Made by a program: the position numbers and the translations under genes
Shown: positions 7,226 to 14,977 of the stretch, one piece after another
How the letters are laid out: every line of letters begins with the position of its first letter
How positions within the stretch are numbered: position 1 is the first letter of the stretch
The notes under the pieces: generated by a model
Databases searched by the model: none
Seen by the model: only the letters and a program-made list of their open reading frames with translations
Told to the model about the DNA's origin: nothing
DNA from: CAYLLN01 sp033762315
Lineage (GTDB): Bacteria > Planctomycetota > Planctomycetia > Pirellulales > Pirellulaceae
NCBI GenBank assembly: GCA_033762315.1
Contig: JANRLS010000126.1
Location: 5,980-69,979 of the forward strand
DNA length: 64,000 nt
Direction: 5' to 3'

Positions 7226-8728
7226 TCAGGGACAAAACCGGAACTCCGCCGAGGTGACCAATGCCCAGACCAAATCGCTCACTCCATCTTCTCGCGTTTC
7301 AGCCTTGTCAAGCAACTCCTTCGCCCCCTCGCGCTCGTCCGCTGCTGGCTCGCGCCCCAGCACCGCGCGATACGCGGCAGCGATGCGGTGCTGATCGTCG
7401 GCTGCTTGCAGCAAGCGGGCCGCCAGGTTGTTCCCCGCGGGCTGGGTCAGCTGGTGAACGGCCGGATGATTCGCCAAAAAGAGAGCCTCGCCGGCACTGG
7501 CTTGATAGCCCTCCTGCACGGGATCGAGCCCGGCCAAAAGCTCCCCCGCTCGTTTTTCGAGCGCGCGATACTTATCGCCCCGCGCCGCGGGACTGTCGTC
7601 AGCCGCGAACGCTGGTTCGCCGGTCGCCAGCACCAGCGACAACGCGAACTGCCGCGGCGAGAGGGGCTTGAGGCGGCCAGCGGCGAACGAGCCCGCCGGC
7701 GGCGCCGCGGCCACCACCCGGCTCGACAGCCGATAAGCCCGGCACGACGCGATCGTCCGCGCGAGGTGCCGCAGGTCGTAATCGTGGTCGGCGAAATCGG
7801 CGGCCAGAAAATCGAGCACGGGGGGAATGCTGGCGGCATTCTCCGAGTGCATCTGATCGACCGGATCGACCAGCCCCCGCCCCAAGAGCCAAGACCAGGC
7901 GCGATTGACCATCGCCCGGCTGAGAAACTTGCGTTCGGCCAGGGCGGCGATCACGAGCTGTTCGCGGCGCTGTTGCTTGGCGGCGGTAACAAAGGTCTCG
8001 CCCGAGAGGAACATCATCTGGGCCGTTTTTTGCCCTCCCAGCCGGGCCTCGAACGTCACCTCCCCTTCGTTCTTTTCGCCGATACTCCCCTTCGAAGCTT
8101 CGTTGGTGCGATTGAAAAACGAGGCAAGGCCGTAGTAATGGTCCTGAGTCCAATCGCTGACGAGCGGGTGGTCGTGGCAGCGGGCGCAAGTAATATCGAC
8201 GCCGAAAAAAGCCCGCGAGGCATCGGCGGTGAGCGAATCGAGATTCTTCACCCGCTTGAGCAGAAAGCGATTGGCGGGCTTGTCGGCGTCGCTGTCCCAG
8301 GGACCGACGAGAATGCCGCGAAAGATCGCTTCCCACGATTTCCCCTCGGCCATCCCACGACGAAGCCATTCGACGAACGCCTCGTCCCCCGCTTGCCGCT
8401 GCTGCACGCAGTCATCGATGAGGCGCGCAAAATGCAGCGGAAACTCGGGCCCCGCAATCAGCTTCTCGGCGACCGCCGGCGTTCCCCGCGACTTGAGCTC
8501 CGCGACCAAAGCCTCCGCTTCGTCCGCCGTCGGCACGCGCCCCGTTAGATCGAGCATCAATCGCCGCGCCAGCTCGTGCGGCGCGGCCTCCGCCGCCGGC
8601 TCGATGCGCTCGATTTTCCAATGCTCGGCAAGCAGCGCATCGACCCGCGCCACGGGATCTTCCGCGCGCACCGCCGCACCGACCAGCCCGGCCGCGAGCA
8701 GACTCAGCGTTATCCAAATGGCACGCAT
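7226..8728 (-). CDS. DUF1549/DUF1553 domain secreted protein
   Basis: 500 residues from ATG 8728; MRAIWITLSLLAAGLVGAAV is a Sec signal peptide, which favours this start over an in-frame ATG 39 bases upstream. DUF1549 occupies about 28-240 with LMLDLTGRVPTADE and the Cys motif ITCARCHDHPLVSDW, a CxxCH that could bind haem or metal. DUF1553 follows (LSRAMVNRAWSWLLGRGLVDP; DLRHLARTIASCRAYRLSS). The length is short for the family (often 700 or more), and the C-terminal DUF1553 part is compact. First gene of the cluster with DUF1501 and WD40. The molecular role is unproven. Confidence 0.9.
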   Translation of the reverse strand: MRAIWITLSLLAAGLVGAAVRAEDPVARVDALLAEHWKIERIEPAAEAAPHELARRLMLDLTGRVPTADEAEALVAELKSRGTPAVAEKLIAGPEFPLHFARLIDDCVQQRQAGDEAFVEWLRRGMAEGKSWEAIFRGILVGPWDSDADKPANRFLLKRVKNLDSLTADASRAFFGVDITCARCHDHPLVSDWTQDHYYGLASFFNRTNEASKGSIGEKNEGEVTFEARLGGQKTAQMMFLSGETFVTAAKQQRREQLVIAALAERKFLSRAMVNRAWSWLLGRGLVDPVDQMHSENAASIPPVLDFLAADFADHDYDLRHLARTIASCRAYRLSSRVVAAAPPAGSFAAGRLKPLSPRQFALSLVLATGEPAFAADDSPAARGDKYRALEKRAGELLAGLDPVQEGYQASAGEALFLANHPAVHQLTQPAGNNLAARLLQAADDQHRIAAAYRAVLGREPAADEREGAKELLDKAETREDGVSDLVWALVTSAEFRFCP

Positions 8729-9140
8729 CGCTTCGATTGTATCCGCCCACCCCCACAATGCATCCATCTTTTTTGATGGTATCTTTGGTGGGCCGAACTG
8801 GGGAGGCAGCTTGACGGGCCAGGGAAGCACTGGCCAAGGCCCCCTGGCCGCGACCGCCACGCGCGGCCCGGAAACTGTTCGCGCGAGCGGTTGTTTGGCA
8901 GTTTGGAGGCGGTCGGAGACGTGGGGGGATGAGCAAGCGTTTGGTCCACGGCTGGCCGCCGGGGTGGTCTTCCCGAAAGGGCCTGCCATTCCCAGCTTTG
9001 ACACGATGCGACACCTGCTCCGCGAGACCTGCAGGCCGCGGATTGCCAGCGACACGCTGGTCCAACTCCGCCAAAAAGTGTCGCGGAGTTTGCAACCCTC
9101 GCAGGACGACCCGCGGCGGCAAATTCCCGCCTCAACCTCG
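8729..9140. other. Non-coding stretch before the IS66 remnant
   Basis: No supported gene. A small T-loop hairpin (CCATC, six T, GATGG) lies at 8764-8779, just before the DUF1549 gene on the minus strand. The rest may be decayed sequence flanking the transposase remnant: an open frame runs through it on the plus strand, but I see no conserved motif before 9141. Confidence 0.4.
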
Positions 9141-9638
9141 GTGCCGATCGACGAATCCAGTCATCGCGAGAACGGTCAAGGTCGGTGGACCTCGGTCTTT
9201 CGCGTTCCGCGGTTCACGCTATTCCAAATCGATCCAAATCGCGTCCCGGCAACCGACGAGGCGGCCTCTCGCGGTGAGCTGATCGCCCAACGGGAACAAC
9301 TGGCGCGCGTCGCGGCCGAACGAGTGCCCGAAACCGAACTCGCCGGCAACCTGGCCCACAGGTTTCCAAGGTACGCGAATCAGTCTCCGCGATTCACGCA
9401 GGTTTCCGGCCTGGAGCCGACGAACAACGCCGCCGAGCAAGCGCTCCGGCAGTTCGTGATCGACCGCAACATCACCCAAGGAACCCGCGGGATCCGTGGT
9501 CGTGAAGGGTGCGAACACATCTGGACCACCATCGCCACTTGCCGCCAGCACGGTCGCGGTCTGCGTTCCTTTCGCGAACAACCCCTCCTCGCCCAACTCG
9601 CCGACACTCCACCCTCACTCCTTCGGCCCGCCCCTTAA
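9141..9638 (+). pseudogene. IS66-family transposase remnant
   Basis: Reading the plus frame from 9141, VPIDESSHREN and WTSVFRVPRFTLFQIDPNR match the stretch around the first catalytic Asp of IS66 transposases. After a short linker the frame jumps to the C-terminal signature GLEPTNNAAEQALR, IATCRQHGRG and the ending TPPSLL. The middle of the DDE core (about 100 residues or more) and the N-terminal domains are missing, so this is an internally deleted, dead copy. No TnpB or TnpA accessory genes and no terminal repeats are visible. The frame remains open to TAA 9638, suggesting a fairly recent or GC-buffered decay. Confidence 0.8.
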
Positions 9639-9704
9639 ATCCCCCCCCACCCAGCACTCCAACCGCCAAGGGTGCTGGCGTGAATGGCTACCGTGGGCTG
9701 GGAA

Positions 9705-9725
9705 CCGTGACCAGACTAGTCACGG
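9705..9725. repeat. Perfect 7-bp inverted repeat
   Basis: CCGTGAC (9705-9711) and GTCACGG (9719-9725) are separated by seven bases. It lies 67 bases after the IS66 remnant and could be a leftover of the element end or a weak terminator; there is no T-tract. The surrounding 9639-9897 holds no gene. Confidence 0.5.
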
Positions 9726-9897
9726 CGGGGGATTATTTTGGGCGCGACTTAGGGCGAGGCGCGGCGGCGCAAGTCGTTGGGGGCCAAGCACCTGCGCGTG
9801 AGCCGCGCGACGTAAGTCACGGACGACGCGAAAATCCGCGCGCGAGTTTCTTGACGCGCAGAGGTTTCTTTCAGAGCATGTGCGTTAATTTGTACAT

Positions 9898-9941
9898 ATA
9901 CCCTCTCGGCAAGCCGGCGCGGCCTGCCGAGGGGGTATTTT
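9898..9941 (+). promoter_or_regulatory. Strong leader hairpin with T-run just before the ribosome site
   Basis: Arms 9898-9911 and 9925-9938 pair over 14 positions with one G-T wobble, loop of 13 bases, then TTTT at 9938-9941. GGGAGA (9945-9950) and ATG 9958 follow at once. The shape is that of an intrinsic terminator, yet it stands between any upstream promoter and the start codon, so it may act as an attenuator or limit read-through into the gene. Confidence 0.6.
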
Positions 9942-9957
9942 CACGGGAGACTTCGCC

Positions 9958-10722
9958 ATGCAGCCCACCATCGATTCGCCCCCCCAGCCCCGAGTTTCCG
10001 GCGGTAAACGCCCCCGCCGCACGCCCAGCGCCCGCAACCTGCGGATCCACAGCCAAGTGTGCCAGCTGCGCCGCGGGCAGGCGGAAGTTGCCCGCCGGCA
10101 TGGGCTGTCGCAGCAGCGGGTGGGGCAAATCTGCGCCCAGGTGACGGCCTGGCTGGCGGAGGAGTCCCCCACCAACCCGTTGGCCCAGGCGCGGGGCTGG
10201 CGGGGAGTGCTGCGCGAGCAGTTGGCCCAACTCTTCGCGTGGGCCTGCCGGGAGTTCGAGTCCTCGCGTCAAAGCGTGACCATCGAGCGCCGCGGCCGCC
10301 GCAACGGTCGCGAGTGGAGCGAGACGATTACCCGCGAGTCGCTTAGCAATCCCCTCTGGCTGCGATTCGCCCTGCGCATTTCCGAGCTGCAGACTCGGCT
10401 CGAAACGGCCCTGCCCGACGATTCGCCCGGACACCCATTCGAGCGCGACGCGCTATCCGCGTCGGCTGCCGAAATTGCCCGCGAAATGGGGGCTCCAGCG
10501 GCTGCCGGGACGGACTTATTGGGGTCGCCTCCAAACCCTAGTAACTATAGTAAGCCCGCCGCAAACCCACCCCCGCGCTTATTGCCATCGCCCCCTGCCA
10601 GGACCGCCGCAAACCGTTTCCCAGCAACGACTTGCGACCCGCCTCCCGCGATCCCTTCCGTCCCCGCCGAGCGGCACGAAGTTGAGACGCGCAATAAGCC
10701 GCCAGCCACCACGCGGAGCTGA
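9958..10722 (+). CDS. HTH protein with low-complexity tail, function unknown
   Basis: 254 residues from ATG 9958 with GGGAGA seven bases upstream. Residues 22-35 are basic; residues 36-65 contain a clear helix-turn-helix (QAEVARRHGLSQQRVGQICA), similar to sigma region 4 or transposase-type HTH. The middle (about 70-150) is predicted helical with WREFES-type charged segments. The last 85 residues are Pro/Ala/Arg-rich and lack conserved pattern, possibly disordered. I do not recognise a named family. The position beside an IS66 remnant and behind a terminator-like hairpin suggests a mobile or island-associated regulator; that is inference. Confidence 0.6.
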   Translation: MQPTIDSPPQPRVSGGKRPRRTPSARNLRIHSQVCQLRRGQAEVARRHGLSQQRVGQICAQVTAWLAEESPTNPLAQARGWRGVLREQLAQLFAWACREFESSRQSVTIERRGRRNGREWSETITRESLSNPLWLRFALRISELQTRLETALPDDSPGHPFERDALSASAAEIAREMGAPAAAGTDLLGSPPNPSNYSKPAANPPPRLLPSPPARTAANRFPATTCDPPPAIPSVPAERHEVETRNKPPATTRS

Positions 10723-10845
10723 GTTCCCGGCCCCCTCGCCCCCCGCTCAAACACGCGAGACCCGGCCGAGCGGCTCGTTCCCCGTTAACCGAAAATTTCG
10801 AGTGCCATGACCACGGAACGCGGACGTGTTTCGACCATATGACGG

Positions 10846-10896
10846 CACGTCCACGCAAGCATGGGACGTGGCATCCAACCCGAAGAATCTGGTTTG
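10846..10896. repeat. Dispersed intergenic repeat with hairpin, copy 1
   Basis: A hairpin (CACGTCC 10846-10852, GGACGTG 10864-10870) is followed by a 22-base segment at 10875-10896 that is identical to 40756-40777. GGGACGTGG and CATC just before it are also shared, but the second copy has about 25 extra bases between. The rest of the gap 10723-11052 holds no gene. Confidence 0.65.
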
Positions 10897-11052
10897 ACCA
10901 TGCACCAGGTCGCGCGGGAGTTTTGCTGCAAGCCGTTTTTCTCCGCGCGACTCGCAAATCTTCGCCAGACGGTCTCATCGCGCGGCGCGCGGAGTGACGA
11001 TAGCAACAGGGCCTGGCATTCGTGGCGCGCCGCGGCGAGTTGCTAGCAACCG

Positions 11053-11826
11053 GTGAGTGACATCATGCCAGTAGCCATGCTCGATCTGGGAGCAGTCTCG
11101 CGATTTCGCGACGCGCTGCGCGAGGAGTTTCGCGAGCACTGGGGACAGCGGCGGTTTCCCACCCGGCTGAATCGGTATCGGATCGCGACGGCGTATTTGC
11201 TCGACGAGGCGCGGCGGCGCGGTCGGCCGCTCGCGGTGTGCGAAATCGGCGCGGGGCGAGGGCTGTTGCCGCAAATGTGCCGCTCGACCATGAGTTACTT
11301 GGGGCTCGCGCGCGAGCGCGTCATCGCGAGCTGGACGGGGGTCGATCTCGATGTCTCGCGGGTGGAGCGCGATCCGAACTACACGCGACTCGAAGAGCGG
11401 AACATCGAAGTGGGCCAGCCCCCCGGCGAGCACGATGCCTACGTGCTGCTACACGTCGCCGAGCACCTCTACGAGCCGGAAGCGGCGCTGGCCCGGCTGG
11501 TGGCGTCGGCCCCGCGCGGGGCGATCTTCGTGCTGGGAGTGCCGAGCCATCCCCACCTGTTCGCGCGTTGGTGCGAGGGTCGCCTGCGCCGCGAGCGGCG
11601 GCGGAATGGGCACGTCTCGGCCTTTTCGCGGATGCGAATGTTGCGGCTAGTGCGCGGGCTGGGACTGGCGGTGATGGACGAGCGGGCCGGCTATTTGCTG
11701 CGGGCGAGTGGCCTCTTGTGCGAGGATTCGCGGTGGTGGCAGGGGGCCAATTTTTGGCTCGGCCAGATGCTCCCCGGCTTTCCGGGCGAATACTATTTGT
11801 GTGCCCGCAAGCCGTGGTCGGGCTGA
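11053..11826 (+). CDS. Class I SAM-dependent methyltransferase-like protein
   Basis: 257 residues from GTG 11053, or 253 from ATG 11065; neither has a convincing ribosome site. The SAM-binding glycine loop is AVCEIGAGRGLLP (about 61-73), followed by SWTGVDLDVSRV with the acidic residue that holds the ribose, and DAYVLLHVAEHLYEPEAAL in place of motif II. The C-terminal half has an Arg-rich stretch and no recognisable substrate domain. The pattern fits Methyltransf_11/23-type enzymes acting on small molecules or lipids; the substrate is unknown. Convergent with the lipoprotein gene at 11906. Confidence 0.75.
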   Translation: MSDIMPVAMLDLGAVSRFRDALREEFREHWGQRRFPTRLNRYRIATAYLLDEARRRGRPLAVCEIGAGRGLLPQMCRSTMSYLGLARERVIASWTGVDLDVSRVERDPNYTRLEERNIEVGQPPGEHDAYVLLHVAEHLYEPEAALARLVASAPRGAIFVLGVPSHPHLFARWCEGRLRRERRRNGHVSAFSRMRMLRLVRGLGLAVMDERAGYLLRASGLLCEDSRWWQGANFWLGQMLPGFPGEYYLCARKPWSG

Positions 11827-11905
11827 GGCGTGGCGGGTCGGTTCACTGTGGCAGGCTACGCCCACCACAGCCACCCAATCGTGGTCGGGCTGATTTCCGG
11901 CGCGG

Positions 11906-12286
11906 TTAATTCGTCGTCAGCTCGAAGTCGATTTGCTGCTGGCCGGGCTTGACCTCGCGCGCGAGCTCGGTCGCTTTGTTGTAGCGCTCGGGGACGCGCT
12001 CGCGCTCCTTGGGTTTTGATTCGCGCCAACTGGTGATGCGGACGCGGTGCTGGCCGATCGGCACGCCCGATTGCGTCGCCGACCATTCGAGCCGATAGGT
12101 GCCGTCGTCGCCGGTCACGCCGTAAGCCGGCGACCCGCCCGGCGGCTGGAACTCGACGGTGGCGAACACGAGCGGCTCGCCGTCGAGCGTGACTTTGCCG
12201 GTCACTTCGGCGAAGTCGGGCGCGCCGCAACCGGCGAGGGTCGCGAGGACCACGAAGAGCAGCCACCAGGGAGCGCGTGCGTGCAT
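11906..12286 (-). CDS. Small lipoprotein with carboxypeptidase-regulatory-like fold
   Basis: 126 residues from ATG 12286. Signal peptide with lipobox LATLAGC, so the mature protein is lipid-anchored at the Cys. The rest is one transthyretin-like beta sandwich: VTGKVTLDGEPLVFATVEFQ, then VTGDDGTYRLEW, then IGQHRVRITSW, and a closing PERYNKATELAREV. The same layout is found in the protein at 13412-13840. It starts 15 bases after the DUF1559 stop at 12302, so the two are co-transcribed. In planctomycetes such lipoproteins regularly accompany DUF1559 genes; their partner or cargo is unknown. Confidence 0.85.
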   Translation of the reverse strand: MHARAPWWLLFVVLATLAGCGAPDFAEVTGKVTLDGEPLVFATVEFQPPGGSPAYGVTGDDGTYRLEWSATQSGVPIGQHRVRITSWRESKPKERERVPERYNKATELAREVKPGQQQIDFELTTN

Positions 12287-12301
12287 GCTGCAAACTCAGT
12301 G

Positions 12302-13306
12302 CTAAAAACCGGCCACGGGAGAGCTGTCGTTGCGCATGCCGAGCCGCTGATAGGCACCCAGCTGCGAGACGTCGATCGCGGGATTGGCGGTTCCATCATG
12401 CGGATCGGCGCCGGCGATGTTGTAGTCGATCGACTCGGCGATGAACCGGACGCTGCCGTCGGCGAAGACGAACATCGCCCCGCCGGGATGGAGGCTGCCG
12501 AAGCCTTCGGTGCAGGAGGTATCACTGCAAAAGCTGGGAGGATCGCGGGGGTCGTTCACCTTGACGCTGACGCGCCCGCGGACGAAGTACGAACCCCACA
12601 TGTCGGGCCCCGGCGGATTGCGCGCCCCGGCCCACACTCCGGCCCGGCAGCGGAAATCGCGTTCGCCGACGGCGAAGGTCTGGCTGAGGCCGTCGGTGAT
12701 GTCGGCGAAGCGGTAGCCGCTGTTGGCGTGGAAGATGCCGGTCCGCAGCCCGTCGTGAGAATGCTGCGTCGTGCCGTTGGGATCGAAAAAACCGGCGTTC
12801 CCCATGTAGTTGCTGGTGGCGAGTTGGAAATTAATGTCGCAAGTGGAGCATTGAAAATGGCGAAAGCATGCGATGCCGCTGCCGCCGGCGGGGGACAGGG
12901 GGGGCGTGATGTCGGACGGGCAGCGATACGCCTTGAGGCGCGTTTGCAAGAGCGTGCGCTGGGTCGTATCGAGGACCACCGTCCACAGTCGCTGGCGCTC
13001 GGGCTGCAGTTGCTCATACAGGCCCGGCTGTTCCAGGAAGGGAAGGAGGAAAGTGGGCCAGCCCCATTCGGCTTCGTCGGCGGCCTTCATGATCCAGCCC
13101 GAGGGGAGCGTGCGGCGGGAGTCGTGATAGTTGTGCAGGGCGACGCCGATTTGCTTGAGGTGGTTCGCGCACTGCGAGCGCCGCGCCGCCTCGCGTGCCG
13201 ACTGCACCGCCGGCAAGAGGAGCGCGACCAACAGGCCGATGATGGCGATGACGACGAGCAATTCGACGAGCGTGAACGCCCGCCGCTCGTTGCAGCGAGA
13301 AAACAT
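12302..13306 (-). CDS. DUF1559 prepilin-type protein (copy B)
   Basis: 334 residues from ATG 13306 with a GGGGG-type ribosome site. The N-terminus RRAFTLVELLVVIAIIG is a type II/IV prepilin leader with the methylated Phe after the cleavage site, followed by LLLPAVQSAREAARRSQC, the DUF1559 hallmark. The body contains the usual LKQIGVALHNYHD, DGLSQTFAVGER and the C-terminal SLHPGGAMFVFADGSVRF (H-x-G-G glycine motif). These proteins are exported and processed like pseudopilins, and are thought to build surface or trans-envelope structures. Partner lipoprotein immediately downstream. Confidence 0.95.
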   Translation of the reverse strand: MFSRCNERRAFTLVELLVVIAIIGLLVALLLPAVQSAREAARRSQCANHLKQIGVALHNYHDSRRTLPSGWIMKAADEAEWGWPTFLLPFLEQPGLYEQLQPERQRLWTVVLDTTQRTLLQTRLKAYRCPSDITPPLSPAGGSGIACFRHFQCSTCDINFQLATSNYMGNAGFFDPNGTTQHSHDGLRTGIFHANSGYRFADITDGLSQTFAVGERDFRCRAGVWAGARNPPGPDMWGSYFVRGRVSVKVNDPRDPPSFCSDTSCTEGFGSLHPGGAMFVFADGSVRFIAESIDYNIAGADPHDGTANPAIDVSQLGAYQRLGMRNDSSPVAGF

Positions 13307-13343
13307 GAGACCGCCCCCTTTGCGACAAGGCTGGGCAGTCTAG

Positions 13344-13381
13344 AAAAAAACCCGTCAAACCGCAAGTTTTGTGGCGACGGG
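13344..13381 (-). terminator. Intrinsic terminator after the lipoprotein gene at 13412
   Basis: On the minus strand CCCGTC and GACGGG (13376-13381 and 13351-13356) form a perfect 6-bp stem with an inner G-C rich helix, followed by seven T (13344-13350). It separates the two DUF1559-lipoprotein pairs into distinct transcription units. Confidence 0.75.
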
Positions 13382-13411
13382 CCCGCAAAATGCCGGCGAG
13401 CCGGAAGACTT

Positions 13412-13840
13412 TTAGGGACGCGCGGCAAGCTCGAAGTCGTGCGTGTTTTCGCCCGGTTGCACCTCGCGGACCAGTTCGGTCTTCAGGTTGTATTTTGCCG
13501 GCACGCGCTCGGGCGAACCGGCAATCGGCGGATCGGCGTCGGGGGCGGCTGGCTCGAAGGTCGTGATCGAAATGGTGTGTCGCCCCAGTTGCGCCCCGGA
13601 CAGGCCGGGGGCGAAATTGAGCACGTATTTCCCGTCGGCATCGGTTTTGCCGAGCGATTGCGAGCCTCCTTGCTCCACCGGCGAAAAGACGACCAGCGCC
13701 GCGGCAAGCGGCTCGCCATCGAGCGTCACGCGGCCGCTGACCAGACCGAGGTTGGCGTCGGTCTGTTCGCAGCCGGCAAGGCAAGTAGCCAGGGCCAGGA
13801 GCAGCACCGAGTGAGCGGGAGTGAGGCTGGCGGAGGGCAT
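13412..13840 (-). CDS. Small lipoprotein with carboxypeptidase-regulatory-like fold (copy A)
   Basis: 142 residues from ATG 13840. Signal peptide and lipobox CLAGC, then a beta-sandwich domain: VSGRVTLDGEPLAAALVVF, KTDADGKYVLNF, LGRHTISITTF and PAKYNLKTELVREV. The pattern is parallel to the protein at 11906, so the two are paralogues. The start codon directly abuts the stop of the DUF1559 gene (13841), indicating tight translational coupling. A terminator follows at 13344-13381. Function unknown beyond an envelope-anchored partner of the DUF1559 protein. Confidence 0.87.
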   Translation of the reverse strand: MPSASLTPAHSVLLLALATCLAGCEQTDANLGLVSGRVTLDGEPLAAALVVFSPVEQGGSQSLGKTDADGKYVLNFAPGLSGAQLGRHTISITTFEPAAPDADPPIAGSPERVPAKYNLKTELVREVQPGENTHDFELAARP

Positions 13841-14845
13841 TTAGTAGGGTCCGTTTGTCAGGCCATCATCGCGCGTCATCAGCCGCTGGTAGGTGCCGTT
13901 CTGCGAGTTGAACGAATCGGCAATCACGCCGTTGGCGGTCGAGCCAAACCACAAATGGTTGATCGTGTTCGCGACAAAGCGAACCGAGCCATCGGCGAGC
14001 AGGAACATCGCCCCGCCGGGATGCAAGCTGCTGAATCCCTCGCCACAACCGGTGCGGGCGGTATTCCAGTTAATGACCTTGATGTCTTGATTCAGCTTGG
14101 GACGGCTATGGGCCACGGCGAGCTCGATGCCGCGCGTGCCGCTGCCGTTGGAATTGCGCACTCCCGACCAGGCACCCGAGCGGCAGTTCTTGGTTTCGCG
14201 TTCGCCAACCATGAAGGTGTTGGAGGTGCCGTCGATAATTTCGGCGATTCGCACCCGGCTGTTGCCATAGAGGACACCGGTGTTCTTGGCGGCATTCACG
14301 ATGTCCAAATGCCCTTGAATACCGATGTAGTTGCTGACCCCCGGCCAGAAGGTCGTCCCCTGCCCAGAAGCCAAGAAACCGTTGCCATCGTTGAAATGCC
14401 GGTTCTGATGCACGTTGCCCGGCGAGTTGTAGCCGGCGTCGCTAGGACACATGAACGCCTTGAGCTTGGTTTTCGCCGCCGGCACCACGACCGCGCCGTT
14501 TTTACTGAGTTGGTTGAAGTACGTATCGCGATCGACCCCCAACTGTTGATACAGCCCTTGCTGTTCGGCATAGGGAAGGATCATCGCTCCCCAACTCCAA
14601 GCCTCGTTCTTGGCTTTGGCGTCCTCCACGTATCCTGGCGGAAAGCTCAACCGCACATCGTGATAGTTTTGCAGCGCAAGGCCAAGCTGCTTCATGTTAT
14701 TGGCACACTGGGTGCGCCGCGCCGCCTCGCGAGCCGACTGCACCGCCGGCAACAAGAGCGCCACCAAAACCCCGATGATCGCAATGACCACCAGAAGCTC
14801 TACGAGTGTGAAACCACCCCTTCGCGCACGACGCAACCCGCGCAT
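13841..14845 (-). CDS. DUF1559 prepilin-type protein (copy A)
   Basis: 334 residues from ATG 14845, chosen because a GGGGGAGGG ribosome site lies about 7 bases upstream; a TTG 18 bases earlier would overlap that site. Prepilin leader RRGGFTLVELLVVIAIIG, then LLLPAVQSAREAARRTQC and LGLALQNYHD. The C-terminal half has GTSNTFMVGERETKN and SLHPGGAMFLLADGSVRFV. It is a paralogue of the protein at 12302-13306, and each is followed by its own lipoprotein, so the locus is two tandem cassettes. Role inferred as a pseudopilin-like surface subunit. Confidence 0.95.
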   Translation of the reverse strand: MRGLRRARRGGFTLVELLVVIAIIGVLVALLLPAVQSAREAARRTQCANNMKQLGLALQNYHDVRLSFPPGYVEDAKAKNEAWSWGAMILPYAEQQGLYQQLGVDRDTYFNQLSKNGAVVVPAAKTKLKAFMCPSDAGYNSPGNVHQNRHFNDGNGFLASGQGTTFWPGVSNYIGIQGHLDIVNAAKNTGVLYGNSRVRIAEIIDGTSNTFMVGERETKNCRSGAWSGVRNSNGSGTRGIELAVAHSRPKLNQDIKVINWNTARTGCGEGFSSLHPGGAMFLLADGSVRFVANTINHLWFGSTANGVIADSFNSQNGTYQRLMTRDDGLTNGPY

Positions 14846-14925
14846 GAGCCAGCCCTCCCCCAAGAGAATGCCGAACGGCAGAATGAAGAGAACCCCAAGC
14901 GAACGGGCGGTAATCTAGCGCGCTT

Positions 14926-14949
14926 CGCAAAAAAAAGCAACTTTTTGCG
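14926..14949 (-). terminator. A/T-tract hairpin after the giant gene at 14978
   Basis: CGCAAAAA (14926-14933) and TTTTTGCG (14942-14949) are perfect inverted repeats. Read on the minus strand, a short stem is followed by a run of eight T. It lies 29 bases after the stop at 14978, a plausible terminator position, though the stem is weak. Confidence 0.45.
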
Positions 14950-14977
14950 GAAAGGCGCAGAGTCCCCCTGTTTTGGC

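Noticed and set aside
8229..9140. Extending the IS66 frame to 8229
   Set aside because: That part is antisense to the DUF1549 gene or non-coding, and shows no transposase motif.
11813..11893. 14-base direct repeat CGTGGTCGGGCTGA at 11813 and 11880
   Set aside because: Short, partly coding and without target-site or element structure; probably chance or local slippage.
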